NCBI GenBank assembly: GCA_002298785.1
Contig: DBMR01000110.1
Coordinates: 1-64,000, forward strand
Source: Verrucomicrobia subdivision 3 bacterium UBA693
GTDB taxonomy: Bacteria; Verrucomicrobiota; Verrucomicrobiia; Limisphaerales; UBA8199
DNA: 64,000 bases
Direction of reading: 5' to 3'
The position numbers and the translations under genes are program-made. Under the pieces are notes generated by a model. The model saw only the letters and a program-made list of their open reading frames with translations, searched no databases and was not told the DNA's origin. Positions 17,909 to 25,139 of this stretch are shown here, one piece after another; within the stretch, counting starts at the first letter, position 1; each line of letters begins with the position of its first letter.

Positions 17909-19069
17909 ATGACAATTTCCGAAATCCTCAATGATGAAGCGTTGCGGCTGCGCGAATTTCCCGTGGCGCGCGAGTCGATCTTTTTGGCCCATGCCGGGGA
18001 CTGTCCCTTGCCAAACTGCGTGGCCGAGAGCATTGGAGATTACGCCCGGAAATGCACGTTGGGCGACCAGGAGGCCCCGGTGTTTCCCGGGTTGCTGAAT
18101 GAGACGAGGACAACGGCAGCGCGAGTGTTAGGCTGTCAGGCGGACGAAGTGGCGCTGGTCGGGCCGACCTCGTTATCCCTGAGCCTCGTGGCCAAGAGCC
18201 TGAAGCTCCGCCGTCACGACAATATCCTGATCTACTTCGACGATTACCCGTCGAATGTCTACCCATGGATGGCCTTGGCGGAGCAGGGGATTGAGGTGCG
18301 AATGATGAACACGCGCGGTTTGGGCCTGATCCGGCCACGCGATGTGATGGGGCAAGTGGACGAGAACACCCGGGTGGTGGCGTTGGCTTCCTGTCATTTC
18401 ATTAGTGGGTATCGGCTCGAGTTGGCGGCCATCGGATCCTATCTGCGCTCCCGTGGAATTCTATTTTGCGTTGATGGGATCCAGACTTTGGGGGCGTTTC
18501 CCACGACCGTGGAGCATGTCGACATGCTGGCGGCGGACGCCCACAAGTGGTTGCTTGGTCCGTGCGGGGCCGGGGTGCTTTATATTCGGCGTGAGCTACA
18601 GGAGCGTCTGACTCCTCCTATATACGGCTGGCACAATATCAATTGTCCCGACTTCGTGGCCCAGGAGCACATCGAGTATCGATCCGGAGCCAGAAAATTC
18701 GAGGCGGGCAGCCAAAACCTGATGGGGTTGGTCGGACTCCGCCGTTCGTTGGATTTAATTCTGGAGTTAGGGGTGGAGAACATAGCTGCGGAACTGTTGC
18801 GCAAGCGGGCGTTCCTGGTCGAGGGTTTGCAGAAGCTCGGTCTAACGGTGCTGAATGCGGAGGCGCCGGAGGCCAATGCCAGCGCGATCGTTTCCTGTCA
18901 CCGTCCGGGCGCGGATATGCACGCGGTGCATGCCAGGTTAGCCGACGCGAACATTGTCACCTCCCTGCGCCGTGACCGTTCGGGCCAGCGGTATCTGCGC
19001 TTTTCACCTCACTTTTATAATACGGAGGCCGAACTGGCGAAGGTGTTATCAGTCTTGGGACAATCCTGA
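17909..19069 (+). CDS. Class V aminotransferase / cysteine-desulfurase-like PLP enzyme
   Basis: This 386-residue PLP enzyme of fold type I belongs to the class V group, which contains cysteine desulfurases, selenocysteine lyases and isopenicillin-N epimerase-like proteins. The PLP lysine is visible in LAADAHKWLLGPCGAGVLYI; upstream are VGPTSLSLSLVAKSL and FCVDGIQTLGAFP (PLP-ring Asp). The conserved active-site Cys loop of true cysteine desulfurases is not evident near the C terminus, although SCHRPG lies in roughly that area. It starts 8 bases after the GspF gene and overlaps the DUF971 gene by one base, so all three may be co-transcribed. Exact reaction unknown. Confidence 0.85.
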   Translation: MTISEILNDEALRLREFPVARESIFLAHAGDCPLPNCVAESIGDYARKCTLGDQEAPVFPGLLNETRTTAARVLGCQADEVALVGPTSLSLSLVAKSLKLRRHDNILIYFDDYPSNVYPWMALAEQGIEVRMMNTRGLGLIRPRDVMGQVDENTRVVALASCHFISGYRLELAAIGSYLRSRGILFCVDGIQTLGAFPTTVEHVDMLAADAHKWLLGPCGAGVLYIRRELQERLTPPIYGWHNINCPDFVAQEHIEYRSGARKFEAGSQNLMGLVGLRRSLDLILELGVENIAAELLRKRAFLVEGLQKLGLTVLNAEAPEANASAIVSCHRPGADMHAVHARLADANIVTSLRRDRSGQRYLRFSPHFYNTEAELAKVLSVLGQS

Positions 19070-19380
19070 TGAAACCATTGGATTTACAGATTATCGGCGA
19101 GGAACTCGCCATCAAATGGGCGGACCAAACGGAGGGCTTTATCGCGCTGGAGACCTTGCGCCGCCGCTGCCCTTGCGCCGGCTGCCAGGGGGAGCGGGAT
19201 GTGCTGGGCCATTTGCATAAGGGACCGGAGCGGTCGTTGACTCCCGCCTCTTTCCAAATCGTCCGGCTGGATTGGGTCGGGGGCTACGCCCTGCAACCCG
19301 TATGGAAGGACGGCCATAGCTCCGGCCTGTATTCTTTTGAATACCTGCGCTCCTTGATGCCTCCGGCGCAGATCGGCTAG
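19069..19380 (+). CDS. DUF971 (GBBH-like N-terminal) domain protein
   Basis: This 103-residue protein consists of a single DUF971 domain, related to the N-terminal domain of gamma-butyrobetaine hydroxylase. Typical features are IKWADQTEGFIALETLRRRCPCAGCQGE (Cys-rich, potentially metal-binding), VGGYALQPVWKDGHSSGLYSFEYLRSL and a compact length. Stand-alone members are often found beside iron-sulfur cluster genes, but their biochemical role is uncertain. The start codon overlaps the aminotransferase stop by one base (TGATG), so the two are translationally coupled and likely act together. Confidence 0.9.
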   Translation: MKPLDLQIIGEELAIKWADQTEGFIALETLRRRCPCAGCQGERDVLGHLHKGPERSLTPASFQIVRLDWVGGYALQPVWKDGHSSGLYSFEYLRSLMPPAQIG

Positions 19381-19390
19381 TGATCCGCGA

Positions 19391-19426
19391 AAAGAAAGCG
19401 ACCGCCGACTTTTCAGGCGGCGGTCG
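19391..19426 (-). terminator. Terminator after the secretin / secreted protein unit
   Basis: A 9-bp hairpin (arms 19418-19426 and 19399-19407) is followed on the minus strand by CTTTCTTTT. It lies between the convergent DUF971 gene and the 19448-20287 gene and fits best as terminator of the minus-strand unit. Confidence 0.7.
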
Positions 19427-19447
19427 TGCAATTGGATTAAATGCGGG

Positions 19448-20287
19448 CTATTGGATCTCTGGATTGAGGATCGCCTCGTAGGACAAGTTGCCCACGCCCT
19501 CCTCGGCTCCCTTGGTGGAGGCCTTAACCTTTTTGGGATTGTAGCTTCCTACTACAGAACGCAACACGGCGTTGGTGGAGTTGTCCGGCACCACGCTCAT
19601 GGTGAAGCCGATGCGTTTTTGGGAGGAGATCATGCTCACCCCTTCAAAAGAATAACCTGCACCCGCGCCACTGACGCCGTAGAGAAACGGTTCAATATCC
19701 GGGATCACATCGAAGAACTCGACCGTCTTGTGATTGCTGATCTTTTTCGTCGCCTGCCAGGAACCACTGATGTCCGGCAGGGTATCCGGTAACGGCACGC
19801 CACGGTAGGTGACTTTGGCGCTGGGGGTAGAGGCCACCAGCGTCAAGCGTTTGCCGGGAACAACTTTGGCGCTGAAGCCAACGCTGTTGAGCACGAAGTT
19901 GGTGCTATTGCCGATGGCAACCTTTTCAACGAAGTAACCGATCACGTTGCCTTTGGCATCATAATTCCATGGGCCATTAATGCGGCCGAAGCCGAACAGG
20001 TTGGTCACAGATATGGAGTTTGTGGACGAGGGTGTGGGCGTCCGACCAATGTCAGTGCCGTCGTTGCGGCCGTAGGCATCGTCCGCCGACGCGGACTTGG
20101 TGGTAAGCAATTCCGAGCCTTCAAACGTGAAGTCTTCGGAAAATGTTATATAGGCGAGGCCCTCGCCCCGGCTGCTGCTCAGGACAAAATCCCAAGTTCC
20201 TACCGGGGATTTCTGCGTCTGCGCAGGAGCCACCGCCGTAGCGCCGAAGAGCAGCGCGGCCACGACCATGGTGTAAGTTGATTTCAT
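19448..20287 (-). CDS. Secreted protein of unknown function
   Basis: This 279-residue protein has a clear Sec signal peptide (MKSTYTMVVAALLFGATAVAPAQ) and otherwise mostly short beta-strand-like segments: VGTWDFVLSSSRGEGLAYITF near the N terminus and ISGSWQATKKISN in the middle, suggesting two similar beta-rich halves each beginning with a G-x-W motif. I do not recognise a family. It starts 31 bases after the secretin stop on the same strand and ends at a terminator, so it is probably co-transcribed with the secretin and under its sigma-54 promoter. A role as secretin accessory or secreted substrate is possible but only inferred from position. Confidence 0.7.
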   Translation of the reverse strand: MKSTYTMVVAALLFGATAVAPAQTQKSPVGTWDFVLSSSRGEGLAYITFSEDFTFEGSELLTTKSASADDAYGRNDGTDIGRTPTPSSTNSISVTNLFGFGRINGPWNYDAKGNVIGYFVEKVAIGNSTNFVLNSVGFSAKVVPGKRLTLVASTPSAKVTYRGVPLPDTLPDISGSWQATKKISNHKTVEFFDVIPDIEPFLYGVSGAGAGYSFEGVSMISSQKRIGFTMSVVPDNSTNAVLRSVVGSYNPKKVKASTKGAEEGVGNLSYEAILNPEIQ

Positions 20288-20317
20288 AATTTACCTCGAA
20301 CGACAGAGGATTAGTGG

Positions 20318-21877
20318 TTAGTTAACCGGGGCGAACCTGGCATCTTCCTGGGACTTGTCGCTGCTGGATTTCTTCCAATCCTTCGGCTTGCCGGAATCCC
20401 AGGCAGACCAATCTTCCTCGACGCTATCCTTCAGCGGTGGGGCGGCTTTCAGGAATTCAGTCTTGGTGGGCTGGAAGTCGGTGTCTTCAATAATCGTTGG
20501 GGTGATGAAGATCATGAGATTGGCCTTTTGGCGGCTCTTGGAATCGCTGCGAAACAATCCTCCGAGCCAGGGGATATCACCGAGGACGGGCACTTTGGTG
20601 TTGTTCTTGCGGACATCGTCCTGGACCAAGCCACCCAGTACCAGGGTGTTGCCGCTGGGAATCATCACGTGGGTCTCAATCTTGCGAATGTCGTAGGTGT
20701 CGGCCTGGTTGATGGTATCGGCGACTTTTTTGGTAACCGTGTCAAAGACTCGGGAGACTTCTGGCACCACGCGCAGGTTGACGTTGTTATTGGCGGCGAT
20801 GCGTGGGGTGACGCTCAACAGCACACCGAGGTTGGTGTAGGTCACTTCCGAGCCCCCGGGCGATCCCTGTGTGCCAGCGGTGTTCTTGAAGATCGGCGAG
20901 GCTCGGGTTACCGATATGGAGGCGGTTTCGTTGTCCAGGGTGACCGCACGCGGGGTGGAGAGGACTTTGGCCTCGGCATTCTTGTTCAGGAATGAAAGCG
21001 TGGCACTTAACCCATCCGCATCGAGGAACGCCGTGGCGGGATTAAAGCCTTTGGCGGTGTCAAACAGCATCTTCGGGACTCCCGTGCCGGCGAGGGTGTT
21101 GTTCAGACTTCTGGCGGGGGCATTTTGGGAGAGGTTATTGCCGAACGAGATGTTCTGTGCGGCAAGGGTGCCTGACCAGTCAATGCCTTTGGAGGTGCTG
21201 GGATTCATGGAGGTTTCGATCAAACGCGCCTCGATGAGCACCTGCTTGGTGGCGGTGTCGAGGCGTTCGATCAGTTTGTCGACGGCCACAATTTCAGTTT
21301 CCGTCGCAAGAACAACCAACTGGCTGGTGCGCACATCCGCGACGACTTTGCTGCGCTTATCCTGGAAAGTGGTTTGCAGGCTGGCGACCACGTTTGTGGG
21401 GCTGGCGTATTTGAGTTGGATGATTTTGGTGACGAGCGGTGGGGCGGCGGCGGGATCCTTCAATGTGACGCGCGCGATTTTGCTCTTCGGATCTTCGACA
21501 ATTTGCAGGCCGTAAGCATCGAGCAGGGCGTAGAGCGCCTGCTGGGCGGTGATGTTCTCCCAGCGCACCGAGACGTTCGGCTGGGGAACAGGCTTGCCGT
21601 CGGCGCCTGGTTGGCCATAGGGAATCTTGGGATCCATGATGGAGTTCAGGGAAGCCTGGCGCGCCAGGTTTTTGATGGCATCGGTCAACGGCACTTCATC
21701 CATGAGAATCAAAGGGATCACGACGCCCGAGGAGAGGTGGTTTTCTGCGGCCGCGGCGGCTGCGGGAGCGGCTGCCGGAGTGGCCGCTGGAGCGGCCGCG
21801 TTGGTGGTTTGCGCGAGCGCGCTGGAACTGCCAGCAATCAGCCAGGCGGCGGCGAGGAGGCACAGGTTTCTTTTCAT
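20318..21877 (-). CDS. Secretin (PilQ/GspD-type outer membrane channel)
   Basis: This 519-residue secretin forms the outer-membrane gate through which a pilus or secreted proteins pass. The ATG at 21877 opens a signal peptide (MKRNLCLLAAAWLIAGSSSALAQ), followed by an Ala/Pro-rich linker. Then come an N0/STN-like domain (VPLTDAIKNLARQASLNSI), an N1 domain (VVTKIIQLKYASPTNVVASLQ) with TSQLVVLATETEIVAVDKLIERLD, and the C-terminal secretin domain with VLSTPRAVTLDN, GNTLVLGGLVQDD and VPVLGDIPWLGGLFRS, ending LMIFITPTII. It is shorter than typical PilQ and lacks AMIN domains. It lies downstream of the PilP-like gene but is separated by a terminator and has its own sigma-54-like promoter. Confidence 0.93.
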   Translation of the reverse strand: MKRNLCLLAAAWLIAGSSSALAQTTNAAAPAATPAAAPAAAAAAENHLSSGVVIPLILMDEVPLTDAIKNLARQASLNSIMDPKIPYGQPGADGKPVPQPNVSVRWENITAQQALYALLDAYGLQIVEDPKSKIARVTLKDPAAAPPLVTKIIQLKYASPTNVVASLQTTFQDKRSKVVADVRTSQLVVLATETEIVAVDKLIERLDTATKQVLIEARLIETSMNPSTSKGIDWSGTLAAQNISFGNNLSQNAPARSLNNTLAGTGVPKMLFDTAKGFNPATAFLDADGLSATLSFLNKNAEAKVLSTPRAVTLDNETASISVTRASPIFKNTAGTQGSPGGSEVTYTNLGVLLSVTPRIAANNNVNLRVVPEVSRVFDTVTKKVADTINQADTYDIRKIETHVMIPSGNTLVLGGLVQDDVRKNNTKVPVLGDIPWLGGLFRSDSKSRQKANLMIFITPTIIEDTDFQPTKTEFLKAAPPLKDSVEEDWSAWDSGKPKDWKKSSSDKSQEDARFAPVN

Positions 21878-21937
21878 ATTTATATCGGCTCTAAGATTCA
21901 CACGGCGGCCGGCATGGGCCGCGACCGAGAATTCTTA

Positions 21938-21954
21938 AGCAACCATGATGCCAA
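21938..21954 (-). promoter_or_regulatory. Sigma-54 (-24/-12) promoter of the secretin gene
   Basis: The minus strand reads TTGGCATCATGGTTGCT, fitting YTGGCACGRNNNTTGCW with GG-N10-GC spacing and only two consensus mismatches. The predicted start is about 21927, leaving a leader of about 50 bases before the ATG. Confidence 0.75.
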
Positions 21955-21995
21955 GCCTGTTTGGGCGAGTTTCGCCAGCAATTTGCCGAAAAACT

Positions 21996-22049
21996 GGACA
22001 GCGAGTTCCAGCGCCTAACCAAGTGGAGACACCATCCGGGACAGGGACA
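21996..22049. promoter_or_regulatory. GGACA boxes upstream of the secretin promoter
   Basis: GGACA occurs at 21996-22000 and twice in tandem within GGGACAGGGACA at 22038-22049. Relative to the predicted start these are about -70 and -111 to -122. The orientation is opposite to that of the triad 1 boxes, but in triad 2 the word forms a palindrome, so half-sites in either direction are plausible. Confidence 0.4.
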
Positions 22050-22063
22050 AGGCCAAGGGGTTA

Positions 22064-22098
22064 CTACAAAAGAGAACAGCCGGCCCCTAGGGCCGGCT
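22064..22098 (-). terminator. Rho-independent terminator after the PilMNOP block
   Basis: A perfect 9-bp GC-rich stem (AGCCGGCCC / GGGCCGGCT, arms 22078-22086 and 22090-22098, loop CTA) is followed on the minus strand by GTTCTCTTTTG. It lies 27 bases after the PilP-like stop and separates this block from the secretin. Confidence 0.75.
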
Positions 22099-22124
22099 GC
22101 GTGTGCATAAGGTCGAGAAGTGAT

Positions 22125-22592
22125 TTAGATACCGGAGCGTAGGCGCAATTCGCGGCGTTCATTGCCAATGGTAATGACCGCTGAACCCTCGCGGATTTCG
22201 TAACAGGTGATTAACAGCTTTTTGCCGCCGGGCAGCCTGATCTCGCCGCTTTCTCCGGGTTCGAAGGTCCGCCCGTTGATCATCGCGGTGCGGCGGGGCG
22301 GGCTGGTGATACCGTTCAAGACCAGCGACATGGGGTCGACAGCCGCTTCCTTGGCTTTGGGCTGCTCCATGCCGGTATTCGAGTCTGGGAAAAACGGGTT
22401 GCGCCCGTCTTTCGGAGTGCGGGGGTAAATGAAAACAGATTTTGGAATTTCCGGTTCCGCGACAACGGCAACGGCATTAGTGGTGACGCGGGTGGTTTTA
22501 GCAGGTGCGGGAGTCTGTTGGGTTGCGCCCAACTTCAGCCCCAGGCTCGCCATTACCACCGGGATGGTATATCTAAGTTTTAACGCTTTCAT
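22125..22592 (-). CDS. PilP/GspC-like periplasmic protein
   Basis: This 155-residue protein is the fourth gene of the PilM-N-O block. It has an N-terminal hydrophobic anchor or signal (residues 8-24), a Pro/Lys-rich linker, then a C-terminal beta domain with LVLNGITSPPRRTAMINGRTFEPGESG and VITIGNERRELRL. This resembles the homology region shared by PilP and GspC, which docks onto the secretin N domains. There is no lipoprotein cysteine in the signal region, unlike classical PilP. The PilP assignment rests mainly on position and on the small HR-like domain. Confidence 0.7.
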   Translation of the reverse strand: MKALKLRYTIPVVMASLGLKLGATQQTPAPAKTTRVTTNAVAVVAEPEIPKSVFIYPRTPKDGRNPFFPDSNTGMEQPKAKEAAVDPMSLVLNGITSPPRRTAMINGRTFEPGESGEIRLPGGKKLLITCYEIREGSAVITIGNERRELRLRSGI

Positions 22593-22603
22593 GTCGTCAC
22601 CTC

Positions 22604-23182
22604 TCAGGATGCGCTCGGCTTAACGAGGGTCATCAATTCCATTCTAAAGCTTAGCTTTTCGCGGTCCGACCCCTGAGCCGATTCTGGTTCCAGGGTCAGG
22701 TTCATGATCCGCATGTAGGGGAACTGGTTTTCGAAATCAGCCACAAATCGTCCAAACTCGTAGTAATAAGCTGAACCACCAACCGACAAGGAGGCCTGTT
22801 TGTAGGGAAAATTGTAAAGTTGATTGCATTCTTTTGGCCCGTCGATCTGGGAGAACTGAGGAATTTCCACTTTGTAGGGCAGCTTGAACTGGCGGATGGT
22901 GTTGATGGTCCAGGAGTAAAGATCGCCGGTGGCCATGCCCTCTTCGATTCGGGCGAGCTTATGCTGCGCGTCGGTTAGCTGGACATCCACCGACTCTGCC
23001 TTGAGCATTTCGTGACGCACGGCTTCCAGCTTCTTCGCCACTGCCGCCTTCTGGGAGGCTAGTTGGCGTAGAGTGCTTTGTTGGGTGCTGATTAAGCCGA
23101 ACCAGACCGCGGCCAGCACGATTGCGGTGCCGAGAACCACCAACACCAGTTGCTGCTGCTTTTGCTTCGAGAGCTTTTTCAT
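22604..23182 (-). CDS. pilO: PilO-like inner membrane alignment protein
   Basis: This 192-residue bitopic protein has a short cytoplasmic tail (MKKLSKQKQQ), one membrane helix (about residues 11-31), a coiled-coil region (about 35-85) and a ferredoxin-like periplasmic domain. This is the PilO architecture: it pairs with PilN to connect the cytoplasmic PilM ring to the secretin through PilP. The ATG at 23182 overlaps the PilN stop by four bases (ATGA), which decides against the upstream start at 23206. It is 11 bases from the next gene. Confidence 0.85.
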   Translation of the reverse strand: MKKLSKQKQQQLVLVVLGTAIVLAAVWFGLISTQQSTLRQLASQKAAVAKKLEAVRHEMLKAESVDVQLTDAQHKLARIEEGMATGDLYSWTINTIRQFKLPYKVEIPQFSQIDGPKECNQLYNFPYKQASLSVGGSAYYYEFGRFVADFENQFPYMRIMNLTLEPESAQGSDREKLSFRMELMTLVKPSAS

Positions 23183-23850
23183 CGTGTTACCTCCGGAAAA
23201 CGGCACTCCAGGCTGAATAGGACTGAGGGTCTGCCTTCCTTCGATGAGGGGGGTGAAAGGCTGGTCAGGCGCACCTCATTGGTCTTCCCCAGCGCCGTCA
23301 GGAAATAGGGATTGTCGCCTATTGCCCTTTTGAAGGGTGGGATTTGGTCGCCAGGGCTTACCGCGGTGTCCTTGGCATCCAAAGTCACGACGATGCGCTC
23401 AGTGACGCTGGCCGGCTTGCCGGGGACCAAACGGTTATTCGCGTTGGTCTTGGCCTTAACCTCTTCGTTGAGCACGTAGACTTGCTCCGTTTTGAGACGT
23501 ACGAGTTGGACGGCATCCACCGTCGATTGCTGCAAGGCGTTGAGCAGGGTGCCGTAAAGCAGGCGATTGGTAGTAAGTTGTTGAAGGGCAGCCAGACGGT
23601 TCTGGGCGTCCGCGAGCTTTTTCTGGGCGTCCTGCACCTGCTGGTAGGAGTTGGTTTGGCTTTGAAGCTGCGCTTCCAAGCGGCTGACTTCCCCACGGCT
23701 GATCATTGCTTTCAGTTGCAAAGAGCTGCTCCAGGCAAGGAGCAGGAATACCAGCACCACTCCAGCCCATAGGGTGCGCTTTACCGGATCGCGGCGGCGG
23801 AGTTCCTCCAGGGCCTGCGCTTCAGCAAGGAGATTTAGTCGAATAGGCAT
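23179..23850 (-). CDS. pilN: PilN-like inner membrane protein
   Basis: This 223-residue protein starts MPIRLNLLAEAQ, the INLL-type peptide by which PilN binds PilM. A single membrane helix follows (about residues 27-46, LWAGVVLVFLLLAWSSSLQL), then a coiled coil (about 50-95) and a periplasmic domain. It lies three bases downstream of pilM and overlaps pilO by four. The central region KTNANNRLVPGKPAS may be a flexible insertion relative to classical PilN. Confidence 0.88.
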   Translation of the reverse strand: MPIRLNLLAEAQALEELRRRDPVKRTLWAGVVLVFLLLAWSSSLQLKAMISRGEVSRLEAQLQSQTNSYQQVQDAQKKLADAQNRLAALQQLTTNRLLYGTLLNALQQSTVDAVQLVRLKTEQVYVLNEEVKAKTNANNRLVPGKPASVTERIVVTLDAKDTAVSPGDQIPPFKRAIGDNPYFLTALGKTNEVRLTSLSPPSSKEGRPSVLFSLECRFPEVTR

Positions 23851-23853
23851 AGG

Positions 23854-24921
23854 TCAAAGCACGGCAGTGGCGGCCCCAATGGCCACCGTTAATTGGGGGG
23901 AGACGCTTTCCACCTCGCCGGCCTGTTCCCCCGACAGGGACAAGCGAAGCGAACTGATGGGGTGCCATTGTTTGCATTCGACCATTAATTCGGTCTGCAG
24001 CATTTGCACGATCATCTCGGAGCAGGATGTGGCGCCGGAAAGAAAGACTTGACTCACTGCTTTGTCGTGCTGGTGTTCGTAATAGTCGATGGAGGCTCGG
24101 AGCTCGCGTCCCAACGGCAGAACCAATCCTTCCAGGTTGGTTTGCACTTCCGTCGGCATGCCCATCTTGATACTTTCGGCTTCGGCATAACTGATCCCGA
24201 GGGCCTCGGCCAAGCCATTGGTCATTTTATCACCGCCGATGCCCACCGCGCGGCTGAGCACCAATTCGCCTTCTTGCAGGATGCAGATGCTGGTGCTCTT
24301 GAAGCCGATGTCCACGAGGGCCACCACCTCGCGCGAGAACACTTCCGGAAGGCTGAGTTCAAAGGCGTTTACCGGCCCGAGTAGACCGGGGGTGATGGCC
24401 TCCGGGATGAATCCTGCCTCCTTAACCGCCGCTTGTATGTCATCGACCATTTGCTTGCGCGCCCCCGCAACCAGCACTCGCTCTTTAGGCGGCCCCGACG
24501 GTTTGCCCTTGTCCGGCATTTTGGCGCCCGCCCGAGCTGGTATGGCATAGCAATCGAAGACGTGGCCGGGCAGTTCCTGCTGCAAATAGTTCTTGGGATT
24601 GTTTTTGACAATCTGCCGCATATCGCTGACAGGGACTTGCGGCAGTTCGGCGTGGCGTACGACGGATTCCGAGAGGCTTAACGAGAGCACGAGGCTGCGG
24701 GTTTTGGTGTTCAGAGTCTGGCACACGCTGCGCAGATGCTCGGCGAGCAATTCAGTGGACAGGTTCTTTTCGTAGATGGGTGCGTCCATCAACGCGAAAC
24801 CGAGCAACACGAAACCGTCCGGTTGGCGTTGAACGCAGACCGCTTTGGTCGTACGACCACCCAAGTCTACCGAAATCACCTGCTCTCTCTTTGATGAGCG
24901 ATTTAAGAAAGGCACAGCCAT
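23854..24921 (-). CDS. pilM: PilM-like actin-fold ATPase
   Basis: This 355-residue cytoplasmic actin-like protein is the first gene of the PilMNOP block. ATPase elements: phosphate-1 VISVDLGGRTTKAV near residue 17, phosphate-2 VVALVDIGFKSTSICIL, and the adenosine motif QVFLSGATSCSEMI, ending PQLTVAIGAATAVL. PilM recruits PilN at the inner membrane during type IV pilus assembly. The ATG at 24921 is preferred over a TTG at 24945. A sigma-54-like element lies about 60-80 bases upstream. Confidence 0.92.
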   Translation of the reverse strand: MAVPFLNRSSKREQVISVDLGGRTTKAVCVQRQPDGFVLLGFALMDAPIYEKNLSTELLAEHLRSVCQTLNTKTRSLVLSLSLSESVVRHAELPQVPVSDMRQIVKNNPKNYLQQELPGHVFDCYAIPARAGAKMPDKGKPSGPPKERVLVAGARKQMVDDIQAAVKEAGFIPEAITPGLLGPVNAFELSLPEVFSREVVALVDIGFKSTSICILQEGELVLSRAVGIGGDKMTNGLAEALGISYAEAESIKMGMPTEVQTNLEGLVLPLGRELRASIDYYEHQHDKAVSQVFLSGATSCSEMIVQMLQTELMVECKQWHPISSLRLSLSGEQAGEVESVSPQLTVAIGAATAVL

Positions 24922-24982
24922 AGTTTTCTGCTTGGTTATTAACAACCTGATCGCGGTATCGCAAATCGGCTATCCTGCTGTT

Positions 24983-24999
24983 AGCAGACTTCAGGCCAA
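24983..24999 (-). promoter_or_regulatory. Sigma-54-like promoter of the pilMNOP block
   Basis: The minus strand reads TTGGCCTGAAGTCTGCT: GG-N10-GC spacing is exact and the -24 TTGGC is intact, but the -12 box is CTGC instead of TTGC and position 6 is C. Predicted start is about 24972, 50 bases before the ATG. It is the weakest of the four; no full GGACA box is seen upstream. Confidence 0.5.
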
Positions 25000-25093
25000 T
25001 CTTGGGAAAAGGCCGTACATGCCCTTGGGCGAAAGGGACGCGGGTCAGAAACGGGGTCCGAGTGGCTTTACAGCGTTTTGAAGTGTCTCAAGC

Positions 25094-25112
25094 CTAGGCA
25101 ATTGCTGCCTAG
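25094..25112 (-). terminator. Hairpin after the LysR gene
   Basis: CTAGGCA and TGCCTAG form a 7-bp stem with a 5-base loop just downstream of the LysR stop. No run of T follows on the minus strand, so it is at best a weak terminator. Confidence 0.4.
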
Positions 25113-25139
25113 TGGGGTGGCAGTTCCAAAATGAGCGGC

